Numbered from the stretch's first letter, positions 1 through 6,657 are shown. The stretch: 64,000 nucleotides of DNA from Hamadaea sp. (GCF_013362815.1 NZ_JABFVK010000043.1:1-64000); one strand, 5' to 3'. A program made the numbers and translations. The notes: generated from the sequence alone by a model not told the origin.

Positions 1-2
1 GC

Positions 3-275
3 GACCAGGTCATGCACGGCCAGCTGGAAACAGCGTCTGGCCTCACGCTGATGGCCGCCGACATGCTGCCGGGCGAGACGTTGCGGCCCGGGAACAACCT
101 CGCGGTCAGCCTCGGCGGGGACGACACCGAGGAACTGCGCGGCTACTGGCAGGCGCTGTCGGACGGAGGGACCGTGACGGTCGAGCTGGCCACCCAGCCG
201 TGGGGCGACGAGTTCGGGATGTGCGTCGACCGGTTCGGGACCTCGTGGCTGGTCAACATCGCCGGGGGCGGCTGA
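3..275 (+). CDS. VOC / PhnB-like protein, C-terminal part (5' truncated by window edge)
   Basis: The frame is open from the first bases and ends at a TGA, so only the last 90 or so residues are present. They contain the typical end of PhnB-like members of the vicinal oxygen chelate fold: an early VMHGQL segment, a mid motif GNNLAVSL, then GGTVTVEL, QPWGDEFG, DRFGTSW and a final NI. These match the conserved C-terminal half of the 3-demethylubiquinone-9 methyltransferase-like / glyoxalase family. Such proteins are small cytoplasmic dimers, mostly of unknown substrate. The start and the N-terminal half lie outside the window. The family assignment is firm; the function is not known. Confidence 0.85.
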   Translation, partial: DQVMHGQLETASGLTLMAADMLPGETLRPGNNLAVSLGGDDTEELRGYWQALSDGGTVTVELATQPWGDEFGMCVDRFGTSWLVNIAGGG

Positions 276-289
276 CCTACCCGACCCGC

Positions 290-527
290 GCTGCGCCCGG
301 TCGGCGATGCCGCGGCCGGCGGCAGTCCCCTTGCGCTCCAACCTCGTCACCGGCCCGCTCGGCCCAGCGATCGACCACGCCACCCTCGAAGGCCCGGCTC
401 GGCATCGAGTACCCCCAGAATCTGCTCGGCGTAGTCGGCCCAGTCGGTGGCCAGCCGCCACACGCCCCCCGGACGGAGGCGACTCGCCGCGAGGGCCGCG
501 AAGGGTGGGGTGACCAGCCGGCCCTCC
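290..527 (-). pseudogene. trmB: trmB relic (tRNA guanine-N7 methyltransferase, 3' fragment with frameshifts)
   Basis: Read on the minus strand, three frames in succession give the C-terminal third of TrmB, the enzyme that makes m7G46 in tRNA. First comes [18 protein letters not shown] followed by [20 protein letters not shown]. After one extra base comes [12 protein letters not shown], and after a second extra base [18 protein letters not shown]. This order (SAM-fold strand, ATDW.DYA signature, RP.TR.ERKG tail) is the TrmB C-terminus. No single frame covers it and no N-terminal part precedes it, so it is a dead fragment. It sits next to other broken sequence, which marks the left end of the window as a decayed region. 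A working trmB must be sought elsewhere in the genome. Confidence 0.7.
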
Positions 528-670
528 GATCGAGCGGATCGCGGCCGACGTACGTCGGATCCACCACCAGCTGCTCAGCCTCCCCCGGGGGTGCCGGCGG
601 CCCGGCTGCGGGGCTGGCGCGCGGCCTACGACGACGTGCTCGAGACCGGCGGCTTCAGACCCCACCTACA
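528..670 (+). pseudogene. Frameshifted fragment of an unrecognised actinobacterial protein
   Basis: Directly abutting the trmB relic, the plus strand reads [19 protein letters not shown] in one frame and, after a shift, VPAARLRGWRAAYDDVLETG in another. Both look like genuine helical coding sequence with actinobacterial codon use, but no start, stop or continuous frame joins them. I do not recognise the family with confidence. The remaining bases to 841 encode at most a short unrecognised tail (a frame ending at a TAG at 839-841) and otherwise show nothing. Confidence 0.25.
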
Positions 671-841
671 CCCTCGATTGGGATGAGCCCGTTTACCGCC
701 ACCTACGGAAAGATCATCACTGTGTACACGGCCGGAGCACCAGGCGGCATCTTCACCACGGCGAATAGCTGCCCGGACGGTGCGCCCAACGTTTCCACGT
801 CGGCGACCGGCCTGCGTGCCGTCGTCTCCGGGTGGAGTTAG

Positions 842-1300
842 ATGATGGCTTCATCGAGGGAGGGCGCTGCACGCAGACGGAAGGACATGCTCACCGTCGC
901 CGTAGGGCTGGCTGTTCTGCTGGTCGTACAGTTCGTCGCGCTCGGCATGACACAAAGGGTCTTCCTGCTGTGTGCCTCGATCGTCGTGGGCGCGATCGGC
1001 TGGAAGGTGTTTCCGTTCGAGATCCCGCATGAGGGCAAGTTCTGGAAGCTTACTGGTGAACGCGCTAAGGAGGCGGCGGCTGTCGCCGGTGCTCCGGCCG
1101 CCGGCGTGACGCTGGCCGTCCTGGTCTCACTCCTACAAGTACACAAAATGTGTACACAATCAGATACACTCGATCCATGCTCATCGAGACGCTGTCTGTC
1201 CGGGAAGCGCGCGAACAGCTTCCCAGCCTGCTTGACCGATTCCGTCACGGGGAGCGTACGCCGGTGGGGGTCGGGTCACACCGCAAAACCGAAGCGGTAG
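842..1300 (+). CDS. Truncated hypothetical membrane protein
   Basis: The first 98 or so codons look genuine: a charged N-terminus, two hydrophobic segments (about residues 16-35 and 39-53, LTVAVGLAVLLVV and VFLLCASIVVGAIGW), then an amphipathic stretch and another hydrophobic run ending at about base 1137. A GGTGGAG sequence precedes the start ATG at a suitable distance. From about 1138 the frame runs on through the operator and the first third of the antitoxin gene in a shifted frame, which gives a Cys- and Arg-rich tail that cannot be original. I infer that insertion of the toxin-antitoxin module cut off the natural 3' end. ATG at 887 (MLTVAVGL) is an alternative start. Function unknown. 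Confidence 0.4.
   Translation: MMASSREGAARRRKDMLTVAVGLAVLLVVQFVALGMTQRVFLLCASIVVGAIGWKVFPFEIPHEGKFWKLTGERAKEAAAVAGAPAAGVTLAVLVSLLQVHKMCTQSDTLDPCSSRRCLSGKRANSFPACLTDSVTGSVRRWGSGHTAKPKR
1139..1155. promoter_or_regulatory. Perfect inverted repeat, probable operator of the Fic toxin-antitoxin operon
   Basis: GTACACA-AAA-TGTGTAC is a perfect 7-bp inverted repeat ending 21 bases before the antitoxin ATG. Phd/YefM-type antitoxins bind such palindromes and repress their own operon. A TACACT hexamer 8 bases before the ATG could be the -10 box of a leaderless or nearly leaderless transcript. The half-site resembles the TGTACA half-sites of the second Phd-type gene in this window (5656-5679). Confidence 0.6.
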
Positions 1301-1494
1301 TGATCTCCGTCGACGTATTCAACGAGCTGACCGCCGAGCGGTCGAGTGCCGCGACCCAGGCGACAGCATCCGTGCGCGCCGAAGGCCTGGACGTGTCGGA
1401 CGAGACGCAGCAGATCATGCAGCGTTGGGCCCGCGGTGAAATCAGCGCCGCCGAGATGCGCACACTGGTACGCCAACTGCACGACCTGCCGTGA
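1177..1494 (+). CDS. Antitoxin: Phd/YefM-like N-terminus fused to VbhA-like Fic inhibitor
   Basis: 105 aa. Residues 1-50 (LSVREAREQLPSLLDR, then a beta segment EAVVISVDVFNEL) have the fold signature of Phd/YefM DNA-binding antitoxins. Residues 57-95 resemble the VbhA antitoxin domain of class I Fic proteins and include SVRAEG at 65-70, which fits the (S/T)xxxE(G/N) inhibitory helix. The glutamate of that helix is known in this family to block productive ATP binding in the Fic active site. The protein would therefore both repress its operon and directly gag the neighbouring toxin. The ATG at 1177 is chosen because upstream in-frame codons fall inside the operator palindrome. The gene overlaps the fic start by GTGA, which implies translational coupling. 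Confidence 0.8.
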   Translation: MLIETLSVREAREQLPSLLDRFRHGERTPVGVGSHRKTEAVVISVDVFNELTAERSSAATQATASVRAEGLDVSDETQQIMQRWARGEISAAEMRTLVRQLHDLP

Positions 1495-2063
1495 TCGCCG
1501 ATCCGTACACCGACCCAGACACGGGCATTCTCCGCAATCGGTTCGCGATCACCGATTCCGATCGCTTACGGACCGTCGAAGCAGATCTCACCGCCGTCGC
1601 GTTGGCCGACCTGGCAGTGCGTGTATTGCCGGGCTCATATGACCTCGCGCATCTGCGCGCCTTCCACCGCGAGATCTTCGGCGACATCTATTCCTGGGCC
1701 GGGGAAGTCCGGAGCGTCAACATCGCCAAGACCGACCTGTTCTGCGTACACCAGCACATCGAGACCTACTCGCAGGAGGTGTTCTCCGCGCTCGCCAAGG
1801 AAAACTACTTGCGGACGCTGAGCCGTGAGTCGTTCGTCGATCGACTGACCCACTACTTCGCCGAGGTGAACGCCATCCACCCGTTCCGGGAGGGAAACGG
1901 ACGTACGCAGCGGGCGTTCTTCCACCAGCTCTGTCGCATGGCATCCTGGCCGATCGACTGGTCGAGATTGGATCCGGAGGTCAACGTCGCCGCCTCGGTC
2001 GCCGCTCTGCGCGGAGACAACGAACCGCTGCGCTACATGCTCGACTCGATGATCAGGTCGTGA
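1491..2063 (+). CDS. fic: Fic/Doc family toxin (AMPylase)
   Basis: 190 aa, GTG start overlapping the antitoxin stop. It carries a complete Fic core: GSYDLAHLRAFHREIFGDIY and SWAGEVR before the active site, then HPFREGNGRTQR at 130-141, the canonical HxFx(D/E)GNGRxxR motif with catalytic His130. The beta-hairpin flap that positions the target is present around residues 72-90. Such enzymes transfer AMP (or another nucleotide moiety) to hydroxyl groups of proteins such as GyrB/ParE. There is no N-terminal or C-terminal inhibitory helix in the toxin itself, which fits class I, with inhibition supplied by the upstream antitoxin (SVRAEG). All catalytic residues are intact, so the toxin should be active. 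The target is unknown. Confidence 0.92.
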   Translation: MIADPYTDPDTGILRNRFAITDSDRLRTVEADLTAVALADLAVRVLPGSYDLAHLRAFHREIFGDIYSWAGEVRSVNIAKTDLFCVHQHIETYSQEVFSALAKENYLRTLSRESFVDRLTHYFAEVNAIHPFREGNGRTQRAFFHQLCRMASWPIDWSRLDPEVNVAASVAALRGDNEPLRYMLDSMIRS

Positions 2064-2103
2064 GCGCACACCGAATGGCGAGTGCGGCTGGTGACGCGCC
2101 CCG

Positions 2104-2190
2104 CCATGATCAACGGAGCGGATGCGGTGTGATAGCACCGCGAAAACTCCGCTGATCATGGCCGGACCCCGCGAAAACTCCGCTGATCAT
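2104..2190. repeat. Intergenic inverted repeat with GATCA ends, plus a half copy
   Basis: CCATGATCAaCGGAG at 2104-2118 is mirrored by CTCCGcTGATCATGG at 2147-2161, and the inside forms a second stem (GCGGTG / CACCGC). The segment GCGAAAACTCCGCTGATCATG is then repeated directly downstream (about 2170-2191). The same architecture recurs at 16200-16257. It lies just after fic and may end its transcript. Confidence 0.75.
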
Positions 2191-2285
2191 GAACAGCCAC
2201 CAACTCCAAAGTGGACTAATAGCGCGCCCTCCCAATAGGATCCGCCGATCGCAAGCGAAGCAAGCCAGCGCAAGCAGGAGGAGAA

Positions 2286-2723
2286 GTGGCGAGCAAGGAA
2301 GAGCTGAAGGCGGCGATCCACGCGGCGTTCGACCAGGTCGTGCCGGACGGCTCGAGCTACACCAAGGTGTACGCCTCGGACATGAAGCAGCGGAACTTCA
2401 TCGTCTATCAGAGCACGACGGTTTACAACTACGCGGTCGGCTTCAAGCCCGGCCGGACGGAGCTGGTGATCGTGCCCGTGGACGAGGACGGCGGCCAGGT
2501 CACGGCCGGCGCGCCGGTGACGATCACCGATGAGAACCGGGGCGCGGTCAAGCGGCGGGATCTGCAGGGACGCTTCGTCGTGTCCACGAAGGACGGCCAG
2601 AAGTTCCGGCTGTCGGTAATCCCGTCGGTGCCGAAGATCACCGCCGCGTTCTACCAGCTGCCGGTCGACCAGAAGGCCGAGTACGAGGCGTTCCAGCTGG
2701 TCAGGAACGCGATCGCCGGCTGA
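2286..2723 (+). CDS. Conserved hypothetical protein
   Basis: 145 aa, cytoplasmic, no signal peptide or membrane segment. GTG start preceded by AGGAGGAG, a strong ribosome binding site. An N-terminal helix (KEELKAAIHAAFDQV) is followed by alternating beta segments (FIVYQSTTVYNYAVGF, ELVIVPVDEDG, RFVVSTKDGQKFRLSVIP) and a C-terminal helix. It resembles a small alpha/beta protein; I do not recognise a named family. Its last 23 bases overlap the end of the convergent pxpC gene. The GATCA repeat lies between it and fic, so it is probably transcribed on its own. Confidence 0.75.
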   Translation: MASKEELKAAIHAAFDQVVPDGSSYTKVYASDMKQRNFIVYQSTTVYNYAVGFKPGRTELVIVPVDEDGGQVTAGAPVTITDENRGAVKRRDLQGRFVVSTKDGQKFRLSVIPSVPKITAAFYQLPVDQKAEYEAFQLVRNAIAG

Positions 2724-3543
2724 GCTCGAACCTCAGGACGGCGCCCGGCCGGGCTTGCGCGACCAGGCCGAGGTCGGCCGGGTGGACCACGCCGACGACG
2801 GGATAGCCGCCGGTCGTCGGGTGGTCCGCGAGCATGATCACCGGCTGGCCGTCCGGCGGGACTTGGACCGCGCCAGGGAGCATGCCCTCGCTCGGGATCT
2901 CCTCGGTCCGGGTCCGCGCCAGTGCAGGCCCGCGCAGGCGTACTCCGACACGATCGCTCGCGGAGGTCACGACGTAGTCACCCAGCGCGGTCAGGTCGAT
3001 CCAGTCGTCGCGCGGCCCCAGCAATAGGCGTACCGCCGCCGGCGCACGGCTCCGAGGCGTCCAATCAACTTCAGCTGGTACGCCGAAAGCAGTGCCCAAC
3101 GGCAGGAGGTCGCCGACGGCCAGCCGGGGTGGGCCGAGGCCGGACAGGGTGTCGGTGGATCGGCTGCCCAGCACGGGTTCGACGGCGATTCCGCCGGCCA
3201 CGGCCAGGTAGGACCGTACGCCGTCGAGCGCGGCTCCCAGAGAGAGCACTCCGTCGGCCGGCACGAACACCGGGCGGTCTACATGCGACGGTCGCCCGTC
3301 GACGCGTACGCCGCACAAAGCCCCCGTGACGGCGACCCAGCAGGCCGAGTCGAACCGGAAATCCGCGCCGAGCACGGTGGTCTCGATGCCCGCCAGTTCC
3401 TCGGGATTGCCGACGAGGCGGTTCCCCAGCCGCAGAGCATCCCGGTCGGCCGCGCCGGAGCGGGGTACGGCCAGGCTAGCCAGCCCGGTACGGCCGAGAT
3501 CTTGAATCGTGCTGAGCAGACCGGGCCGCAGGACGTGGATCAC
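2701..3543 (-). CDS. pxpC: 5-oxoprolinase subunit C (biotin-dependent carboxyltransferase family)
   Basis: 280 aa. The sequence opens with IHVLRPGLLSTIQDLGRTG and contains AVPRSGAADRDALRLGNRLVGN, the AVAGGIAVEPVLGSRSTDT block and the late EGMLPGAVQVPPDGQPVIMLADH and TTGGYPVVG motifs of the PxpC/KipA family. With PxpB it forms the part of the ATP-dependent 5-oxoprolinase that activates or hydrolyses pyroglutamate. Start GTG at 3543 overlaps the pxpB stop (GTGA), so the two are translationally coupled. The gene that usually completes the enzyme, pxpA (LamB/YcsF), is not adjacent; upstream of pxpB lies an unrelated membrane protein. Confidence 0.9.
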   Translation of the reverse strand: MIHVLRPGLLSTIQDLGRTGLASLAVPRSGAADRDALRLGNRLVGNPEELAGIETTVLGADFRFDSACWVAVTGALCGVRVDGRPSHVDRPVFVPADGVLSLGAALDGVRSYLAVAGGIAVEPVLGSRSTDTLSGLGPPRLAVGDLLPLGTAFGVPAEVDWTPRSRAPAAVRLLLGPRDDWIDLTALGDYVVTSASDRVGVRLRGPALARTRTEEIPSEGMLPGAVQVPPDGQPVIMLADHPTTGGYPVVGVVHPADLGLVAQARPGAVLRFELSRRSRS

Positions 3544-4145
3544 GACGCCGCCACGAAGCGGACTCGCGTACCCGGGGTGAGCAGTGCCGGTGGCGTACGC
3601 CGTTCGTCCCAGAGGCGTACCGACGTGTGTCCCAGAATGCGCCAGCCGCCGGGCGAGCGGCGCGGATAGACGGCGGTGTAGCCACCCGCGACGGCGACGC
3701 TCCCCGCGTCCACCGCCGTACGCGGACGGCTCAGCCGGGGCACGTGCAGCCGTTCCGGCACCCCCGTCAGGTACGCGAACCCGGGCGAGAACCCGCAGAA
3801 GGCCACCCGGAGGTCGGACCCGGTGTGAAGCGCGGTCACCTCGGCCGGTGAGCAGCCCGCCCAACGGGCGACGTCGTCGAGGTCCTCGCCGTCGTACCGA
3901 ACGGGGATCTCCACGGCCTCGCCGAAGAAGTCCGGAGCGACGTCCGGCGAGAAGCCCGAAAGCGCCTCCCGCAGCGCAGCCTCGGTGAGCCCGGCGCTGT
4001 CGAGCAGCACCGATCGCGCCCCGGGCACGAGATCGGCGACCTGCGGCAGCGACCGCTCCCGGAGGTACGCATACAGCGCGGCAGCGGCGTCGCCGGTTTC
4101 GGCCTCGACCAGCCACCCGGTCAGCCCGACCGGCAGAATCCTCAC
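3540..4145 (-). CDS. pxpB: 5-oxoprolinase subunit B (KipI family)
   Basis: 201 aa, close to the usual 200-240. Family landmarks are IPVRYDGEDLDDVARWAG, HTGSDLRVAFCGFSPGFAYLTG and GSVAVAGGYTAVYPRRSPGGWRILGHT. This protein pairs with PxpC in 5-oxoproline hydrolysis; the homologue KipI in Bacillus inhibits a sporulation kinase, but the neighbouring pxpC favours the metabolic role. GTG start. The gene is 7 bases downstream of the HExxH membrane protein stop, so all three may form one operon. No pxpA is present in this window. Confidence 0.88.
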   Translation of the reverse strand: MRILPVGLTGWLVEAETGDAAAALYAYLRERSLPQVADLVPGARSVLLDSAGLTEAALREALSGFSPDVAPDFFGEAVEIPVRYDGEDLDDVARWAGCSPAEVTALHTGSDLRVAFCGFSPGFAYLTGVPERLHVPRLSRPRTAVDAGSVAVAGGYTAVYPRRSPGGWRILGHTSVRLWDERRTPPALLTPGTRVRFVAAS

Positions 4146-4152
4146 CCCTGAA

Positions 4153-4704
4153 TCATGCCGGGACCGCCTCCGGAAGGAGCACCTTGGGGACCCGGAGCGT
4201 CACGGCGACGATCCCGACCACGTACGCCGTCACGGTGACGAAGAAGTAGAAGTGCACGACGAAGTCGGGCCAGGCGCCGAGCCACTTCGCGACGTCGGTC
4301 TCCGGGCTGCCGAAGATCCCGGCCATCCACTGGACGAAGGAGTTCACCAGCGGCGACAACAGCCCGATGATTGCGAGGTTGAGCCAGAGCAGATGGTTGC
4401 GGATCGGCAACCGGGTCAGCAGGAAGAAGAAGCCCACGAACCAGATCAGGTCGCAGAAGTAGGGCGCGGCGTCGGTGGCCCACCCGGTGCTGCCGGTCCA
4501 CTCGGTGTAGCCCCAGGTGAACCGGCCGATGTCGGTCTGCGGCCAGAACACGAAGTTCGTGACGTCGGCGCCTTCGAGCTTCGCCACGAGGGCGTGGCTG
4601 CCCTCGTGGCGAATCGTGCCGAAGATCTGGTACGCCGGGTACGCCAGCAGCCACCAGAGGTCGGTCAGGCGCAGCTTCCAGACGGGAAGGTCGGAGTCGG
4701 TCAT
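4153..4704 (-). CDS. Multi-pass membrane protein with HExxH motif (M50-like metalloprotease candidate)
   Basis: 183 aa. About four hydrophobic segments are visible: residues 17-30, 83-105 (LIWFVGFFFLLTRL), 108-125 and 150-172. RHEGSHALVAKLEG at about 33-46 places an HExxH zinc motif at the end of the first membrane segment, as in site-2 protease-like (M50) families. The usual second motif (NxxPxxxLDG) is absent, so activity is uncertain. It precedes pxpB with a gap of only a few bases. I would call it a putative zinc-dependent membrane protein of unknown function. Confidence 0.7.
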   Translation of the reverse strand: MTDSDLPVWKLRLTDLWWLLAYPAYQIFGTIRHEGSHALVAKLEGADVTNFVFWPQTDIGRFTWGYTEWTGSTGWATDAAPYFCDLIWFVGFFFLLTRLPIRNHLLWLNLAIIGLLSPLVNSFVQWMAGIFGSPETDVAKWLGAWPDFVVHFYFFVTVTAYVVGIVAVTLRVPKVLLPEAVPA

Positions 4705-4728
4705 GCATACATTGGCTGCCGTCGAACC

Positions 4729-5034
4729 CTAGATCGCTGCCTGGTTGCCGACAGACAGCCGGTCGATCGACTTCTCCGCGTCGAGGATCAGCAGTGCGCG
4801 TACCAATGTGGAGGAATGGACGGTGGTCTCACCGCGCTGGAACATCAGCGCGAGCGCGTCGCGAAGCGCGGTCGCCTGACTGACCAGCGCTTGAGCCGCG
4901 CGGAGCGCTCCGTAGGTCTCGTCTTGCCGGGCCGGATTGACCCGGGCGAGGCTCGCCAGGACGGCGACGTACGCGTCCACGACGTCGGCCTCGGCCCGGG
5001 TGAGGGCCGGCATCCGCAGCATCTCGGCCATCAT
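4729..5034 (-). CDS. Small helical protein translationally coupled to ClpP-like gene
   Basis: 101 aa, starting at ATG 5034, whose first base is the last base of the ClpP-like stop codon (TGATG). The sequence is almost wholly alpha-helical and Ala/Leu rich (ALTRAEADVVDAYVAVLASL, AAQALVSQATALRDALALMF), has no signal peptide or membrane span, and contains no known motif. The coupling suggests it is made in fixed ratio with the ClpP-like protein, perhaps as an adaptor or stabilising partner; that is inference. No homologue family is recognised. Confidence 0.75.
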   Translation of the reverse strand: MMAEMLRMPALTRAEADVVDAYVAVLASLARVNPARQDETYGALRAAQALVSQATALRDALALMFQRGETTVHSSTLVRALLILDAEKSIDRLSVGNQAAI

Positions 5035-5639
5035 CAGCCCGCCGTCCGAAGCGTCGCCCGATCGGCGAGCACGACGTCGACCAGCCCGAACTCGATGGCG
5101 GCCGGGCCGTCGAGCACCTTCGGCCGGGACAGGTCGGCGCGGATCTGCTCGACGGTCCGCCCGGTGTGCTCGGCGAGGATGGTCTCCAGCGCGGTCCGCT
5201 GACGCAGCAACTCCTGGGCCTCGATCTGGAGATCCTGGGTCGCGCCCTGACGGACGTCGAGCGACGGCTGGTGCAGGATCACGCGTGCGTTCGGCAGCAT
5301 CATGCGCTTGCCCTTCGCCCCCGCCGCGAGCAGCATCGCCGCCTCGGGTCCGCACTGGCCCACGCAGACCGTCTGCACATCGCTGGCCAGACTGCGGATC
5401 GTGTCGTAGACGGCGAGCATCGCGGTCAGCGAACCGCCGGGCGAGTTGAGATACACGCCGATGTCGCGGCCCGGGTTGTCGGCGTCGAGGTAGAGGAGCT
5501 GGACGAGGACGTCGTTGGCCGTCTGGTCGTCGAGGGCGGTGCCGAGGAAGACCACGCGGTCGCCGAAGGCCTTGGAGTACGGATCGATCAGGTACTCGGA
5601 CCGCGCGGTCCGCTCGCTGATCATCGGGAGGTGGCTCAT
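5034..5639 (-). CDS. ClpP-like protein lacking catalytic Ser and Asp
   Basis: 201 aa from ATG 5639; further upstream in-frame codons run into the operator. The ClpP fold is plain: DRVVFLGTALDDQTANDVL, YLNSPGGSLTAMLAVYDT, LPNARVILHQPSLDVRQGA, and EFGLVD at the end. Yet where active ClpP has GQAAS with the nucleophile, this protein reads GQCGP (Pro98), and the catalytic Asp position is Pro173 in LSRPKVL. His123 is kept. It is thus predicted to be proteolytically inactive, like ClpR-type subunits, and could form mixed rings with the housekeeping ClpP or act as a scaffold. It shares an operator-like palindrome with the divergent Phd-type gene and overlaps the small helical gene downstream. Confidence 0.9.
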   Translation of the reverse strand: MSHLPMISERTARSEYLIDPYSKAFGDRVVFLGTALDDQTANDVLVQLLYLDADNPGRDIGVYLNSPGGSLTAMLAVYDTIRSLASDVQTVCVGQCGPEAAMLLAAGAKGKRMMLPNARVILHQPSLDVRQGATQDLQIEAQELLRQRTALETILAEHTGRTVEQIRADLSRPKVLDGPAAIEFGLVDVVLADRATLRTAG

Positions 5640-5655
5640 CACGAAGCTCCAAATT

Positions 5656-5679
5656 TGTACAGGACGTAAGTTCTGTACA
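5656..5679. promoter_or_regulatory. Inverted repeat operator between clpP-like gene and Phd-type gene
   Basis: TGTACAGGAC-GTAA-GTTCTGTACA: a 10-bp inverted repeat with one mismatch, centred in the 58-bp gap between the divergent starts at 5639 and 5698. Phd/YefM proteins bind palindromes of this kind, so the protein encoded at 5698 is the obvious candidate to control both directions. Confidence 0.65.
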
Positions 5680-5697
5680 GAGCGTACCATCTGAGGG

Positions 5698-5970
5698 GTG
5701 ACCCATGAAGTCCCGGTGACTCAGGCCCGCGCCGAGTTCGCCGACCTCGTCAACCGCGTCGTCTACGGCGGCGAACGGGTGGTCGTGACGCGGCACGGCA
5801 AGCCGCTCGTCGCGCTGGTCTCCGCGGCCGACCTGGCCCGCCTGGAGGCCGCCGACCAGCCCGTCATCCGGGTGACCAGCGAGACGTCGTCCGCTGCCGA
5901 GGCGGCCCCGACCCGGCGTCAGTTCGGCCTGACCGCCGAGCACCGCCCACCGGGCGGGAATCCGCGGTGA
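5698..5970 (+). CDS. Phd/YefM-type antitoxin-like regulator
   Basis: 90 aa, GTG start. VPVTQARAEFADLVNRVVYGGERVVVTRHGKPLVALVSAADLARLE is a complete Phd/YefM N-terminal domain (DNA binding and dimerisation). The C-terminal tail of about 35 residues is polar and probably disordered, like the toxin-binding part of antitoxins. No toxin gene follows: the next gene downstream is an acetyltransferase 46 bases away that is not of the toxic type. The only candidate partner is the divergent ClpP-like operon across the TGTACA palindrome. It may be an orphan antitoxin recruited as a repressor. Confidence 0.85.
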   Translation: MTHEVPVTQARAEFADLVNRVVYGGERVVVTRHGKPLVALVSAADLARLEAADQPVIRVTSETSSAAEAAPTRRQFGLTAEHRPPGGNPR

Positions 5971-6015
5971 GCCGGTCCGGGAAAGGCGGCGCACGAAGCT
6001 CAACCCGGCCGCACA

Positions 6016-6648
6016 ATGGCGGTCATGCAGCCGCTCCTTCACCTCCAGCTGACCGTCGACGAGCTGACCCTGCGGGCGACGACCGAGGCTGATCTCCCCG
6101 CGCTGGCGGCGACGCTCCCCGACGACGTCGAGCTCAACCCGGCGCTTCCGGGCGCCGACGGCGACGCCCGGCTCGACCGGACGGCCCGCGTCTACCAGCA
6201 GTACTGGCGTAATCGCGCGGACTCGCGCCCCGGCTCGTGGACGTTGCCGTTCGTGGTGCTCCGGGACGGGCGGATCCTCGGCGAGCAGACGCTGGAGGCC
6301 GACGACTTCGGCCGGCTGCGTACGGTCGAAACGGCGTCGTGGCTGGTCTCCGGGGCGCGCGGCAAAGGCATCGGCAAACGCATGCGGCTCGCCGTGCTGT
6401 CGCTCGCCTTCGACCACCTCGGCGCAGTAGTCGCGGAGACCGAGGCCTGGCATCACAACACCGCCTCGCTCGGCGTCTCGCGCAGCCTCGGCTACCTGCC
6501 CAACGGCGTCTACCGCCATTTGGACGGAGACGGCGCGGACGACATGATCCGCATGCGGATGCCGGTGGAGACCTGGCGACAGCACCACGGCGGGCTGGGC
6601 GTCGAGATCGACGGATTGGCCGAGTGCCTGGAGTGGCTCACCGCCTAA
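6016..6648 (+). CDS. GNAT family N-acetyltransferase
   Basis: 210 aa. The GNAT core is visible as LTLRATTEADLPAL at the N-terminus, WTLPFVVLRDGRILGEQTL, and the acetyl-CoA binding loop SGARGKGIGKRMRLAVL (about residues 113-129), followed by EAWHHNTASLGVSRSLGY, the usual motif B with the conserved Asn. The length and layout resemble the RimJ/RimL-like branch, acting on amino groups of proteins or small molecules. ATG at 6016; a second ATG lies at 6025. It stands alone upstream of a second, unrelated GNAT gene 9 bases later, so they are probably cotranscribed. Substrate unknown. Confidence 0.88.
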   Translation: MAVMQPLLHLQLTVDELTLRATTEADLPALAATLPDDVELNPALPGADGDARLDRTARVYQQYWRNRADSRPGSWTLPFVVLRDGRILGEQTLEADDFGRLRTVETASWLVSGARGKGIGKRMRLAVLSLAFDHLGAVVAETEAWHHNTASLGVSRSLGYLPNGVYRHLDGDGADDMIRMRMPVETWRQHHGGLGVEIDGLAECLEWLTA

Positions 6649-6657
6649 AATCCGACC

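Noticed and set aside
682-841. Short plus-strand frame ending at the TAG before 842
   Set aside because: Codon use is plausible and the stop overlaps the next ATG, but it is only about 53 codons, matches nothing I recognise and lies in decayed sequence.
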